From positions 766,304,483 to 766,368,482 of the forward strand of contig NC_081414.1 in NCBI RefSeq assembly GCF_030272615.1: a stretch of 64,000 bases of DNA, read 5' to 3'. The stretch is from Cryptomeria japonica (Eukaryota > Streptophyta > Pinopsida > Cupressales > Cupressaceae). This document shows, in pieces, positions 22,431 through 35,880 of this stretch (position 1 is its first letter; each line of letters opens with the position of its first letter). The notes under the pieces were generated by a model. That model made no database searches. It saw nothing but the letters and a program-made list of their open reading frames with translations, and had not been told where the DNA came from. The translations under genes and the position numbers were made by a program.

Positions 22431-24079
22431 TTTTCTACGCAACTAAATTGTTATTGTGAAGATTCGTTGGTTATTTGATCCAAACAACATTTGATGGTCT
22501 ATCTTTTTCTACAATGGTATTCTTGTAAATTAGTTCTCTAGAAAGAAATAATTTATATTCCTGGCTAAATGGCTTGAATTTAAAGCTAATTTAGAATCTC
22601 TGTCATATCATTGATTTGCCTAATGAATATGACAATGCTATAGTTTCATTTTTTTACAGTCTTCATAACATTTTATCCTTCTCAAGTTGTACAAAAATCC
22701 TTGGCTGCTTAAAAACATCAGCCTGATGTTTATATGTAACCCTATATTGACCACGATGTCCAATCTTTGAGACATAAAAATCTTAGTCATTGTGATTTTG
22801 TATGCTTATTATGATACTATGCATATCTGTCCTAAAATATGTTGTGTCTATCTTCTAGTTCTACTTTATCTGAGTCAATACTTTGACTAAATTTGAAAGC
22901 TTGGTTTAATTGCAGAGCTTTTGAATGTGACTTGATTTTGTATCTTGAATCTTTGAAAATGCATAATTCATTTATTTGGATGATTTCTCAGTGATAAAAT
23001 GATTTTTCTTTTATCCTTCTAGGATGCAAACATATTTATTGTAGTTGTTTAGAGATCTTACTAAGTTTTTGAAGGTTTTTCGAGTCTGTTATGATAGTGT
23101 AATCTCTATGATTAAATATTCTTTTGAAATTAATAATATTTTGTAATGCAGTGTTGTTAGTAGCATTTTACAATAAGATTAGAGGTTTACTCACATTATA
23201 CAACAAGATTAGAGGTTTAATCACTTATCCTTCGGTGAAATGTTTTACTGTTAACTTAGCAATAACTTTATCAACTTCATACAGAACTCACCAAAGAATC
23301 AACTTCATATAGAACTCACCAAAGAATCATGTACTAGTAAAGCTTACATGCTACACTGCATTCTGCTATTTTAGACAAATTTTTCATTTGGACAATTCAT
23401 GGGCTAAACTCTCTATTTTACACAATCATGGGAAATTCCTTTAAATTTCAAAAACACATAGTTTTTGTCTCTTTTTCAATCTTTTTTACTTTTTGTAAAT
23501 CCAATTTTTTTCTGATTTTTTCCCATTTGAATCCCAATTTTTTCCAGAAAAGATTTTTTCTGCTATGAGTAGAGATGTTTTTGAAGTTTAAGAGAAGATT
23601 TATGAAATTTAATTTAGTCATTTTATTGTTGTTTTTGGTGTAGAAAATTTACCCTGTTTTTAAGGTTTATTTTTAGTTTTATTCACCCAGTTCTAGAAAA
23701 GCATGTAAGGTCTTATTTTTAGGATTTTTTTTCTGTTTCTTATCAGTTATTCTTAGGAGATAAAAATCTATATTAGAGACATTTATTTCTTTTTTGTATT
23801 GAGCAGAAAATAAGAAAAGTGCAAAGCGAAGTCAATTTTTGGAATTGATGAAGTTCTATGTTGCTGTATTAAATTTTTTATGTTTTATACAAGGAACCCT
23901 GTCCCATACAAAATAAGTTGACAGCGTCATCAGAGCTAGTTTCACACCAAAGCAAGGTTTATTAGAGCAGGGTTTTACAGTGTGGGTGACTATTTTAATG
24001 CAAGTTTAAATTTGAAGAGTCCTTTAGTAGAGTACAAAGATTCCAAGGCTTTGAGAGAAAATCCCAATATTATTTGATA
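22431..24079. other. Intron 3 DNA without a gene
   Basis: The only structure seen is a near-perfect ~29-bp tandem duplication at about 23270-23328 (CAACTTCATA-AGAACTCACC) and a similar one at 23170-23215 (AACAAGATTAGAGGTTTA). No coding signal. Confidence 0.4.
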
Positions 24080-24640
24080 TTATAAGGGCAGAAAATAATG
24101 GTGTAGTGACACTTCCACAATTCAAAGGTATTAGTAGGAAAGGTGTATGGGGCATTGCAGCAAGTGGGTATGCCGAGCCACAAGACTGGAAAAGAAGAGA
24201 AAAGAAATCCTCAAGAATTCTTCTATATTTATAAGTGCAATAGATCCAAAACACATATCAAAGAATTGCATGTTGTAAGACAGCAAAGGACGCATGGACA
24301 ACATTAGAAAGCTTACATCAAGGTACTAATCAAAAGGGTTGAAATGCTTCAAACCCTAAGAATGAATTTTGAGAATTTATGAATGAACAACCATTTAAAT
24401 AGTTGAAAATTATTGTATTAGAGTGACAGATCAATGAATAAAATGAGAACATGTGGTGAAATAAAGAAATATGATGTTTTTGTAAAGAAGATCTTGAGAT
24501 CTCTTCACCCAAGTGAATGATATTCTAATTACTTTAGATGAGTGCAAAAATTTACACTTTTAAAGTTGAGCTGATTGGATCTTTACTTATCCATGAAGAG
24601 AAGATAAAGTCTATGGGTGGTCTAGATCAAGACTAAGTCA
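24080..24640 (+). pseudogene. Ty1/copia gag (UBN2-type) relic
   Basis: Reading across frame changes and stops gives EPQDWK, then SIFISAIDPKHI, KDAWTTLESLHQGTN, FVKKILRSLHPS and ELIGSLLIHEEKI in that order. These are the landmark blocks of copia gag proteins (KEAW--L---Y-G, V-KILRSLP--F, ELIGSLL-HE). Gag packages element RNA. At least four frame breaks show the copy is dead. No downstream zinc knuckle or pol is found because another element begins at 24715. Confidence 0.72.
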
Positions 24641-25689
24641 AAAACAAAAATCAATAATAATCAAGGTGTGCATACCATCCTAGATGAATCGGGGCCTTGA
24701 TCTATATTTGTCTGCTATCCCTGTCCTCCATCATTGTGCTCATGTACACTTTCCTTTTGTTCTTGCTCTTGAGCCTTCTCTACTTGTGGCTCTATAATTA
24801 GAGCTTCTACATTATGCCCTATCACAACGTCCTTTGACTGCTCTTGTTGCACCACATTGGAGGTTTTCTCTCTCTCCTTGGTGGGCACTTGTTCTATTGA
24901 AACTTGCTGAGGAGGGGCTTGTTGCTCTTCTTTTTCTGGCTCATGCAACTCTGGCATTTGGTTCCCTCCTACTTCTTCATCATCTGTTTGGACTTCTATA
25001 TGCTTGGAAGGCTTTTGGCGACGGTTGTTTCTTATGTGGTGGAGACCTTTTCTTAGTATGTGGCTTCAATGAGGAGGTGGTTGCAATAACATCTGGAGCT
25101 TCTTCTTCTGCTCCGCCTCCTATCCTTCTCTTAGTCCCATTCCTAGTGTTGTTCTCACAGGTGCAACTGATGCCTGTACTACTGCAGAGAACCCAGTTGT
25201 TATCCCTGCATCTGCTGCCTTCTTCAAGAGTTGTGAATCCTCCATTTTCATAGACAACTTTTGCATTAACTTTGCACCTTCTTTTGGATCTATTTCTTCT
25301 TCCTCCTACCTGTTGTGACGTTTTCACACATCGCCCCATTGCAAATGGGGAGCCCCCCCACCTTTTTCTGTTTTCTAGGTTAGCTGTAGAGTCTTTAGCT
25401 ATTAGTCTTTCACTTGGAAGAGGTGTAGTATCTTAAGTGGCTAGGAGATAATCAAGTCATGTTTCTCTCTTTAGGATGAGGTGAGGTCAGTTAGTTCTCA
25501 AGGCTTACGAAATGGACGATTTATGATGATCATTCAATTTAATCATCTTTTCCTTGAAAAATCATAAAAGAAATGCAAATTTGGCTAAGCCAAGTTGGTT
25601 TTAGAGGTCAACATTCTAAGGAAAAGAAAGCTGAATTTCAAATTATCATGAGAAGCTTGGACCCAATGGATCAAGACAGAGAAAGTTGC

Positions 25690-26060
25690 CATTTTGGAGA
25701 ACTTCCTTTGACCCCTTTAATCCACGACTAGGACTTCCTCTAACCCCCCGAATGTGTGACTTAAGCATTGATACTTCCTTTGACCCCCCAAATGTGTGAC
25801 TTAAGCATTGGCACTTCCTTTGACCCCTTGAATGAGTTACCTAAGGTATTTCATTTCCTTTGATGGTCTAAATCAGCAACCTAGGACATTTCAACTTCCA
25901 ATGAAGCTCTCAATGCACGAACTAAGAATTGGGTTATTTCCTTTGATACCCCAAAAGTGCCACTTAAGGATTTTACTTCCTTGATACCCCAAAAGTGCCA
26001 CTTAAGGTTTTCACTTCCTTTGACACTCCAAATGTGCGACTTAAGCATTGGCAATTCCTT
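25690..26060. repeat. Array of ~40-bp CTTCCTTTGACCCC units in the LTR
   Basis: Roughly nine degenerate units sit at spacings of 28-45 bp, often followed by CCAAA(T/A)GTG and CTTAAG. The array lies in the same LTR position as the hairpin arrays of the related copies, but here pairing within a unit is poor. Confidence 0.7.
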
Positions 26061-26967
26061 TTCCTTTGCCACCTTGAAACCAATGCAAATAAGACATAAA
26101 TCAGGCCTGAGACACAAAATCAGACTCAAAATTAAGTCAAAAGGAGAAAATCAGACTTAAAATCAGATGTTTCCATGATCAGTTTTTCATTTCCAGATTT
26201 AGAGAAGGTAGTAGGAAGCTTGATTAGGTACTTTTTGTAACTTTTTGATTCAAGTTATGCTTGTTTCCAGGTTTGATGCAAGTGGAATGAACATGCAAAG
26301 GCGTGGCAGGAACATCAGCTCACATACAACATCATAATTTCACCACATAAGCAAAGGCATGGGCCCAAGGAAGACATTGCAACACTTCAAGTCTCAAGCT
26401 CGTACAAGGCGGCTGATAGGATCATCATCACAGACTATAAGACAAGAGTAGGAGTCATCTACATCAAGGGAAGCCCAAGACAATTCCAATTTCCACCACA
26501 TGAAGGAGATAATATTATACAATGAAGATCAATGCATTCAAGGCAAGAAGCAAGGTTCAAGCATAAGCATGACAAGGTCTACATCAAATGCAGCACTAAG
26601 AAGGAATTCTCAAAAAAGAGATCAAGGGTGAAATGATCAAGATAAGATATACCTCATTCATTTACAACTCACGATGAGTTACAAAGATCAAGCAAGCTAA
26701 GGTGGCGCCCAGTCATCATCCAATCACATCATTCCAAGCTAAGGCGTCCAGATTCAATGCACCTATCTCATCCATCAAAGAGGATAACTACCACGTGTGG
26801 GCACAAACTCCGACACATCTACCCTCATCAATCATTGGTCATTTATTCAAGGAAGGACATGTGTCCTACATTTTGTAAATTTATCATTGGTCAAGCATTA
26901 AATGCTTTGTAATGGGTTTAACATCGATTGTGAATCAATCGGAGCCACTAGATTGTAATGAAAGCAC

Positions 26968-26974
26968 TATATAA
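26968..26974 (+). promoter_or_regulatory. TATA box of the solo LTR at 25311
   Basis: TATATAAGGCTCC is followed by CATTTGTAAAGGTTAATAG, a context conserved at 37295 and 41491. Transcription of the ancestral element would start a little downstream. Confidence 0.7.
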
Positions 26975-29493
26975 GGCTCCACTCTTTCATTTGTAAAGGT
27001 TAATAGACAAGAGTTCAAGAAGGATTCAATAGCAGATAGAAGTTAGAATAAAGTAGGAAGAGAAGGCAAAGATTGTTGCCAAGACTTTGTTGTAAGAAGC
27101 ATGTAAACTTCATTGAAGATATGGTGAATTCATATGTTGATTCAACAATTCGCATGGTCTCTACTTCTCATTAATTTTCAAGTTGTTTAGATGAACGGAA
27201 GAACTTTGTGAATGATCAATGGTAAAATTCTTACATCCATACTACTAACATCTTGCTGATTGTAAAGTGTCTTGCGTAGTCAACTGGATCCATCTTAGCC
27301 AAGCTTAACTTCAATTATCACTCCTTCATTGATATGCTTCAACTTGAGGGTATCTATGCTTGTAGTGGTGATTTGAAAATCATTAGCTATCTCTAGAAGA
27401 TCGCACTAGCCTTGTGGAGATGTTCACTGCATGTCAAAGCAAAGCTTAGTTGAGTTTCATCAAAGATTATCCATTACTCTTACATTCTTAGAGTCAAAAT
27501 AGCTTTCTGAACCCTCATCCTTTTTTCCTTTTTTCCTTTTTTTCAAATCAAGTAAAATTTTACGTTCTAACAATATCCAAGCATTCAAGATTCAACATAA
27601 GTCCATCTTGTGATTCCAGCAATATCACACCAAACAACTGAGTCACCTCCTATGATCACGAAGCTTAGCATAAGAGAAGAATTTGTTCAAGAGAGGATAC
27701 AATACTTAGTATTTTAATCTATGTTACATAGTGCATAAAAACACCAACACTACCTTGGCCACTTCTCATGCTTCTTCCTTTAATATTCTTTGGTGGCCTT
27801 AGCAGATTGAGGATCCCATTGGCTCTTTTCTTTATGTCTCCTTTTGTCTTGAGTTTTAGGTAGTCTCAAATTTATCCATTCTAGTCTCCTTTGAATGACC
27901 TTGGTCATGACTACCTTTATGTCTACATTCTCCTTTTCTGACCACCTCATTGGAGTAAGGGGTCTTTGAGCAACCTCCCCATCATAAGTGGGGTCTAGCA
28001 CCTCCCCATCATCTGAGAACTTCTCAAGGATGTCTTCCTTGATACCAAAAGCCCTCATCTGGAATGCAATCAACCTGCAGTAGCTTGTTCTTCTTACATC
28101 AAAGTCATCCCGCAAGTTGACCCAAAAGTCTTCTAATGCCCTTTCATGGTTTGGAAAGGTGTTTGAAATTAGGGTTTTCGATTTCCTCATAGGATCATAA
28201 TTATTTCTTGCTTCATATGTCCCCAAATTCATGGCTTGAAGCTCAAAATTTGCAGTCCAGGACACCTGCACAATGGAGCATTCAAAGAAACTCAATTTGA
28301 AAGGGAATTTCACCACTAGCTTATGCTTTAAAGTTCAGAGAGCCTGAACCTCCAAAATTTGTCTTGTGAATTCTAAGAGAACCACTCCATCACTACAGCA
28401 TCATGGGAGTAGTAATGGGGCTTGGTGGAAACCATTGAACCTGATGCAAGTTGAGCAGGGGTTTTTAATGAACCAACTCCCCCAAGTAGCAATGAGCTTC
28501 ATTGCATCTACAGATAATCTATATCCTACATCCCCTATCAATTTTTTGACAACTACATAAATGAAGGCATCATTAACCCTTTTAAAATGTTTGTCTAACT
28601 CTTTCAGTGGTAACTGTGTGAAGTAATCCCACAATTGATTCGTTGTTGGGCCCTCTATTCTGCCCTTTGTATATAAACCTAGAAAATTGCCTATTCTAGC
28701 TACCAACCAAATAACATAAGAAGTCATGAAGACCTTCTTGGTTGTTAGCACTTCACATAATTGCTCATGAATGGTATCAGAGATCAATTATGCCCAATCA
28801 AAGAAGTGCTCTCCTTTTAGGATAGTAGCTATATTATAATGCATCCAGGGATAGTAGTGCCTAGAGTCTTCGTTGCCAAATGCTCTGCTTAGCATTGTTA
28901 TTAGTATGCAACTGCATCCTTGAATTCCGACCTATAGATTTTTTCTTGCATTTTGGCAATTGACTTCTTCTCTTCTTGTAGCCAAACTCTATTCTAGTGT
29001 CCCTTGTGCTTGTCCACATTCCTCTCATATTCCTCTAAAGTCTCACTCTCCTTAGTTCGGAGTATGGTATCATATTGTGGAAGATCAAATGTGCAGGTCA
29101 CCATATCCAAGGAGAGATCTACTATGGCATTTCCTTTTGAATCTATGCATTGTCTTGTTACCTGGTTATAATGCTCATCAATGGCTACTATCAACTCAAG
29201 GATTTGCATTGCCTAGGGAAATATGGTGGCAAGAGCTAGTTCGGAACTAGCTATCTTCTTATACTTGTTGGTTGTGTTTGTATGAAACACATCATTATTC
29301 ATAGCTTCATGGTCAATGTGACCGACTTCTATGTTTGTAATCGTTTGTACCTCATTCCCATATTTAGAGAGGGTCATGACACCTTGATATTGATACTTCA
29401 TTGTGATGGCTGCCTTCTCCAACTTTAAAGTAACTTTTCCTTTCTTTTGGCTTGATTTTGCAACTTCAGCTTTTGCCTAAGACATTTGGTATA

Positions 29494-32400
29494 CCTGCAC
29501 GGTCAAAGAATGTAATTACTAATCCAAAATAACCCCTTGAAACCGTTCTTTTAATCAATTTTCATCATTCTCGAGAGTTTCTAATTCTTAAGGTTTTCAG
29601 ACTTGAGGAGTCTGAAAAGTTCAGGTATCACTATGATTTTCAAGATTTTGTCCGTTCATCAAGTTGGGGCCCGAGATCCCACTATGAATAGTCTATCACT
29701 AAAATTTGGGGGTTCGAGAATCAAATCTACGCAAGTTATAAGCTTTCAAAGTTTTGAGTTTTTTCATCCCTTTGGGACCCAAAGTCCCGCAAGGATGACT
29801 CGGTTGAAATAAGTTGCTAGCCCGAGAAGCAGGGCATCAAGATCATTGAGATCCTCTCGATTTGATTAACATGTTCCATCAAGGCCCAAAGTCCTAGTGT
29901 AAAGCCTTGCTAATTGTAGTTTAGAGTGCAAGAAGCGAAACTTCGGGAGTTTGCAAGCGAAAAGGATTAAGACTGCAAGTAGCTTTGGGTTCCAAAATCT
30001 TGAAGACATGTTACGAAAAATGAGCAAGTGAAAAGTCCCAAAGTGGACACTTACTCTTTCGATTGCTACGAACTTCAAGGTTTCAAGAGTTCAAAGTTCA
30101 AGATAAATTTGGTCTAATGATTTCGGGTCTTCGGAAGTTCATTTTATCAATATCTCCTGATTCCTTTGAGGCTCGAAGCCCTGAAGTGAGTAATACTATA
30201 ATATTTGCTACAGAAGCGTTTGAGGATCCGAAACCAAAGATTTTCTATGCAAAAGTTCCTCAGAGACCCGAAGTCCTAGGGTAAGGGTGTTTTGAAAGCT
30301 TCTCACTACTTCATCATTTTAAGTCATAGTTTCAAACGCCTAGGGTAAACTACTAGGGTTTGCTAGGTTTGGAATTCCGGCAGGGCCAACCATGAATGTT
30401 GATTTCATGGGGAAATCAAACTAGAGCAATGTCAGATGTAAGTTCGGTTGAAAATTTGAATCATGAATCAAAGGGTTTTGAAGATCCCTGTGAGGGCAAA
30501 CATGCATTGGCCAAATTTAAACTCTAAACCAGCGCATGATCTTGGGATTGAGGTTGGGGCTTTAAAATCCCCATGGGTATTTGATTTATTCATACGCAAC
30601 GAGCACGAAAACAAAAGGAAAACGAACAAGAAACAAAGAAAAGCATAGAGAAATGAAATCAAAAAACCACCAACCTCCGAGAACGCAAAAACCAAAGACA
30701 ACACAAGAAGAAAACACACACTAGGAACATGGGAGAGAGCAGAACGTAAGCACCAAGGAATCCAATCGCAAGATTATCTCAAAACACACAAATTCTCAAT
30801 CATTGGAGCAACTTAATTGCCTTAAGGTTCACAAAGGGCTCTTAGGATGGAATGTGTTTCGAAAATGAGATCAAATTTGACTTAAAAAGTGACCTTTTCA
30901 TAAAAGCGTGTTGCCATTACTGCAGCAGTTATAGCCAATGCTAGCATTTCCACAGAGCCTGAAGTTTTGGAGCAAAGGCCAAAAAGGGGTTGGGAGTGGG
31001 AGACAAGGTCAGGCAAGAACTCGAGGACAAAATCCTAAAGTTCTTGCGAAACCTAAAATCCCAAAGACAAACACACACACAACGAATAACAATGGGAATG
31101 AGAACCCGAAGAGAAGGAGAATCTTAGAACTAAGTTCTAAGGTTCCTTTGAGGCCTGAAGTCCCGAAGACACACAAACCTGACAAGACCAAAGAAAAAGG
31201 GAAAACCGGTAAAGTGGAACCTATCAGAAACTTAGGACAAAGTCTTGAGATCCCTTTGAGGCCCAAAGTCCCGAAGACCCCAAAACAAACAAAACCAAAG
31301 GAAACCAAGGAAGAAGAAAGAAAGAGAAAGGGGAAAACAAGAGAAAAAGGGCAAGAAAAAGAGGGGGGCCCTATTTTGCCAAACAAAATGTAGGGATGTG
31401 TATGTAGGGCATAATAGTACTACCTTCATCTTTTTTCTGAACGATGAAAGTAGACCTTCATTGAACCACCACAATTTTGGCTCGTCAACCGGTTCTATTT
31501 TCAATTTTACCAACAATTATTTACACCTACAAATTTTATAAGCTCAGATGTTTTAATCTTTAAGGCAGCCCTAAATAATTTCAAAACTATCGACTTACCT
31601 TATTACCTTTTCCCTTTGTCCAGGACTCCAACAATAACTACTAAATACCATGTCAACTATTTAATGGTGCTTATGTTCACAATTCCTCACACCTTCATTG
31701 CTGGCAACTAGCATAAGCCACAATTCTATGAATTAAGTCGCTTTTCTCCTTTGTAAATCATTGTGGTTGAATGATGTATAAAGTCAAAGTTGGGGGGCAA
31801 GGCAAAAGATCTCCCATGACCCTACACAAGCTCCACGTCCTTCCTCGAAATCCATACCAAGCTCGAAGCACAAATCTAGACAATCAGCTTCGAATTTAGA
31901 TGCTCAAATTTTGAAGACCCAATAGCTTGCAAGGGACAGCATCCATCTCCTTATTTGTGAGTCTCCACGTCACCTTTGAGGGTTCCACACCTTCTTATGA
32001 GTTCATTGCTTCCTTTAAACACTTGTGTCCCTTTCAAAATGGCAACTAGATTAAAAAACTCTTTTCTACAATAGCGTATCCAAATGCACTTTTCCTAATC
32101 GCCTAAACCATAAACTATTGTGACTAGCAATAACATCCATCGTAAATTATAATTGATGATAATCTTATTTAGTATACCTTTATTAATATTTCCCTAGTTT
32201 AAAGTAGTAGCCATTAACAGAAAGATATTTTGATTCCGAACAATCTCTTGTCGTTTGAACATTTAGCACAAGCCATGATCTTGCATGAACCACGCCATAT
32301 TGACTAGGGCAGATCTCTCAACCATCGAAACCAATCTTTGCCATAGGATTTTTGTCTTGCGGCTGAAAAGCTGATCAACAACTCAAATTCCCACAAAGGG

Positions 32401-32987
32401 TTTCATCCAAATGAACAATCTAGAATGACTCAAATGTGTCTCTTCAAACTCTTTTAAAACCTTTAAGGGGAACTTTCCAGAAATTAGATTTTACAAATCA
32501 CTTTTTAAACCATAAACCTTTTTACTCCATAAGGTGACTTTATCTAATTATTTGCTTTTTCAGCACTTTAGTCACTTTTAAATTCACCTTATAAATAATT
32601 AGTTTAAGGTGTCCTTAAATTTATGATTTTTCAACAACTTAAAAATTAATTATTTAATCATTAAATTATTTCTCACACTTGTAACTAAAGATACAAAAAT
32701 ACAAAAAAGCCCGGAAACTAAAAACTGAAAGCAACATCATACTCAGGTCACCAAAGATCCAGCTTAATAAAAACAGATACTATCCAAAAATAGAATTTCC
32801 CTCCAAGAAGTTTGGAGTGCATCAAAAATGACAAAAACAGCTCCCGGAGAGCATCAATGGACTGAATATGATCCCTAAAACTCAGTTTTAATAACTAGAT
32901 TCCAAACTAAAAAGGATTTCTCTCCAAGAAAATTGGAGTTCCCTAGAAATTTTCGAAAGGCCAAAAAAGGGACATTACACCTAGAGA
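29494..32987 (-). repeat. Probable LTR or 5' region of the ORF relic's element
   Basis: On the minus strand the right edge starts TGTAATGTCCC, a very common plant LTR start and close to the LTR start at 18249. The left edge reads GACCGTGCA and is followed by the minus-strand ORF relic. Inside, 29640-31300 holds scattered units of the type CCTTTGAGGCCC(G/A)AAGTCC, near 29773, 29880, 30170, 30258, 31148 and 31255; several are palindromic (TTTGGGACCCAAA). The open frames at 30938-31393 and 31009-31386 are Lys/Pro-rich products of this repeat and of A-rich DNA, not genes. No clear primer-binding site or target duplication was found. Confidence 0.4.
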
Positions 32988-34191
32988 CTAAAATAACTCA
33001 GAAATAGAAAAGCTATAAAACTGAAAATGATGTTATAAGCAACAGTCAATAAGAACACCACAAAGAGGTTGACATTATACATGACCTAGAAAACTCTTTC
33101 GGGGAAAAACTCAACATTACAGAGAGATCTAGCACTTTATTAATCTTAGAAGAAGATCACAAATATAATCAACTTATTCAAACCTCTTATACAGCAGCAA
33201 TCTCGTCCTTCTCAAAGCATACAAACAGCCCAACACTACTCATTCAATTTGTGATTGTAAAGCTACTCACCCAAGCCTTCAATCTATAGAATATAGGCTT
33301 GAGTAATACCATCAATGGTATTTAAAACCATGTAAGAGCCCATTAGCCACTTGTCCCAATGCTCAACATGTGTGAGAGAGTTTCATGTGTGAGCCACCCA
33401 TGCAGTATCCCCAATAATATTTTTTTTGATTTTGCAATAAGATTTATAAAGAAAACACAGTAACCCGTTAAGGTTAGAGAAATAATCCAGAATAACTGAA
33501 AGGAGCCCTTCCACCTTTTGTTCACCGAGACCCCAATCTGGGAGGGTGAGAGCATACGGTGTTCCGGGGATCGTTAGCACCATAAACCAACTGAAAGCTC
33601 AATACAATAATGGGTGGAAAGCCAACCCTGTCCGCTTATCCAGCGGGTAAACAAGAAACTTGGCGGTAAACCAGCCAAGAGAACAACACACCAAGACACA
33701 AATCACTCAACCGCAATGTTTCAGCGGGAGGACTGAATCACAACAAAAGCTCGACTGCTTATTCAACGGGAGGACCATTACAAACATAAAATCACTCAAC
33801 CACATACTTAGTGGGAGGGCAAAACTTCATAACTGAATTACAAAGTGTTGTGACGTTTTCACACATCGCCCCATTGCAAATGGGGACCCCTGCTTTTTTG
33901 CTTTCTAGGGTTTGTTTTTTAGGTCTTTTAGGGTTTTGTCTGTTAGCCTTTGCAAGATGAGTGCTGTCGGGGAGATCAATAGGATAGCAAGTCCTGTTGG
34001 AGTGAAGTCCTGATCCTGAAATTTGGCTAAGTCTAAAAGTCCTGATCCTGAAATTTGGCTAAGTCTGGAAACTGAAAAACCTCCCAAAACCAGATTTTGC
34101 AATATAGCTCCTGGAGGTCTAAGGAAATGTCACTTATACTTAAATGTTATATTCCATAAAATTATCCTGACAAAGAGTTCAAAAGTCAAAT

Positions 34192-35880
34192 TTCGCCCCT
34201 GACCCTCAGAGAGGGCCCACAGCGAAAAATCACTCCTGACCCTCAAAGAGGGTCCACAGCGAGATTTTGATTTCCTTCGTTTTGCAATGAAAAGAGACCA
34301 AGTTTTGATCATGAAGGGGAAATGAATAACTTTCTCCACCCACCTGAAGAAGTTTTGACTTGAAATAATGAAGGACCTTGTTGAAAACAGAAAAATCGCT
34401 CCTGACCCTCAGAGAGGGCCCACAACGAGAAATCTTATAAGGGTCATTGGTAGCCTTATTTGGTCGATTTAAGATGTCAAAAGCATGGTGAAGGATAGAA
34501 TGAACATAATGAGGTATCTAGACTTGATCAAAGATGATAAATTGAAGGAGTTTTGCCTAGGAAAGGAAAAATCGCTCCTGACCCTCAGAGAGGGCCCACA
34601 GCGATTTTCTTTGTGTGCACATTTTTAGACCTTTCTTGGACATGAAATTTTATTCATAGCAAAGAACAAGACGATATCTCCCTTGGCAAAGTGATTTTTA
34701 GATGAAAAGTGAAACATTTTGGTCCAGGTAGCAAAAATCGCTCCTGACCCTCAAAGAGGGTCCACAGCGAGATTTTCAAATATGCATTATTCTTGCAGGA
34801 TCAAAGTGATTTCATGATTGGAAGGGATGAAGGAAAGCATGTTCTATCCGTTGAATATAATTTGGAGGATCAACACAAGAGGAAATCAACCCAAAATGAA
34901 AAAAACGCTCCTGACCCTCACTGAAGGCCCACAGCGAGAAATCGCTCCGGACCCCCAGAGGGCCCACAGCGAGAAACCTAAAATGGGAAATTTTCATCCA
35001 AGTTTGAGGAAAGCTAAGGTTAGGCATGGGTTTGAAATGATGTTTGAAAAGCCTTGAAGTGAAAAGAAATCGTTGAGAATCAATATTATGAAGGCAATTA
35101 CAAAAATCGCTTCGGACCCTCAGAGAGGGCCCATAGCGATTTTCCAATTTTCTCTCCTTTGTTTGAAGAATTGAGATAAAATATTGCTTGGACAGGAGGA
35201 GAACGTGATGTGTTATGCCTTGGAGGTGATTTGAAGATTAAAAGATGAAGGAATTTGCCTAGAACCAAAAAATCGCTCTAGACCCTCACTGAAGGCCCAC
35301 AACGAGATTTTCAAAAAATATATGTTTTCTTCAAAATGGTGCTAAGGCAAGGTTTGGACAAGGAGAAAAGACCTCCAAGAGCAGGATGAATATTATTTTG
35401 CATTTAAAACTTGATGATTTTGGTCAGAAAATGAAAAATCGCTCCTGATCCTTAGTGAAGGCCCACAGCGAAAAATCGCTCCTGACCCTTAGTGAAGGCC
35501 CACAGCGAAAAATCGCTCCGGACCCTCAGAGAGGGTCCATAGCGATATTGTTGAAAATCCTCGTTTAACCTCGCAACAACAAAGCGAATTTGGTTGGAGT
35601 GGATTAAGGGAAGGCATTGCCAAATGATGAATGAAGTTTTAATGAAAAATGATGAAGAATCAAGCCTAAATTGCAAAAATCGCTACGGACCCTCAGAGAG
35701 GGCCCACAGCGAGAAACTTCAAAATCACACCTTTTCTCCAAAATTGGATTGAGCTAAGATTGCAATTTAGTGAAAGGACCTAGTTGAAATGTCTTGAAGA
35801 AATTTTGGAGGTGGAAAAGTGCTAAATTTGAGCAAAAAATGAAAAATCACTCCTAACCCTCAGTGAAGGTTCAGGGCGAA
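34192..35880. repeat. About 14 hairpin units, AATCGCTCCTGACCCTCAGAG type
   Basis: Units near 34196, 34235, 34392, 34577, 34740, 34908, 34945, 35107, 35277, 35443, 35478, 35514, 35683 and 35850 share CGCTCC(T/G)GACCCTCAGAG then AGGGCCCACAGCGA. CGCT pairs with AGCG, and GACCCT with AGGG(T/C)C. Most are spaced 160-185 bp apart, with some ~35-bp doublets. The DNA between units is also weakly repeated, so this is an old ~170-bp tandem array. Confidence 0.85.

Larger units (their letters stand above)
25311..27749 (+). mobile_element. Solo LTR (2439 bp), TSD CTACC, TGTTGTGACG family
   Basis: The LTR begins TGTTGTGACGTTTTCACACA and ends GCATAAAAACACCAACA. CTACC at 25306-25310 is repeated at 27750-27754. 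There are no internal genes. It carries a TATA box, an array of ~40-bp CTTCCTTTGACCCC units (25690-26060) and a head with CCCCATTGCAAATGGGG, which folds back on itself. It splits the minus-strand ORF relic, so it is younger than that element. Confidence 0.9.
24715..29466 (-). pseudogene. Decayed retroelement-internal ORF, unknown protein, split by a solo LTR
   Basis: Minus-strand pieces at 29422-29213, 29209-28994, 28787-28401, 28316-27780 and, beyond the solo LTR, 25305-24715 keep one direction and succeed each other with a few frame changes. Together they look like one ancient protein of several hundred residues. Notable blocks are AITMKYQYQGVMTLSKYG, a region with DEHYNQVTRQCIDSKGN, a hydrophobic/aromatic middle (WLVARIGNFLGLYTKG), a basic stretch (QDKRRHKEK) and a Gln/Glu-rich C-terminus. 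I recognise no gag, pol or envelope domain. The style resembles extra ORFs carried by large plant retroelements. The LTR-like segment 29494-32987 lies directly upstream in the same direction, so this is probably its internal region. Function unknown. Confidence 0.5.

Noticed and set aside
24834-25253. 139-codon hydrophobic plus-strand frame
   Set aside because: It is the antisense of the Gln/Glu-rich minus-strand relic; CTT/CTG-rich antisense of Glu/Lys codons gives Leu-rich nonsense.
30938-31393. Overlapping 151- and 125-codon frames on opposite strands
   Set aside because: Lys/Pro-rich sequence from CCTTTGAGGCCCGAAGTCC-type repeats and A-rich DNA; no recognised domain.
34192-35880. Regularly spaced repeats resembling a CRISPR array
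   Set aside because: Spacers are ~130 bp and themselves repeated, the units are degenerate, and the array lies inside a TSD-bounded plant LTR.
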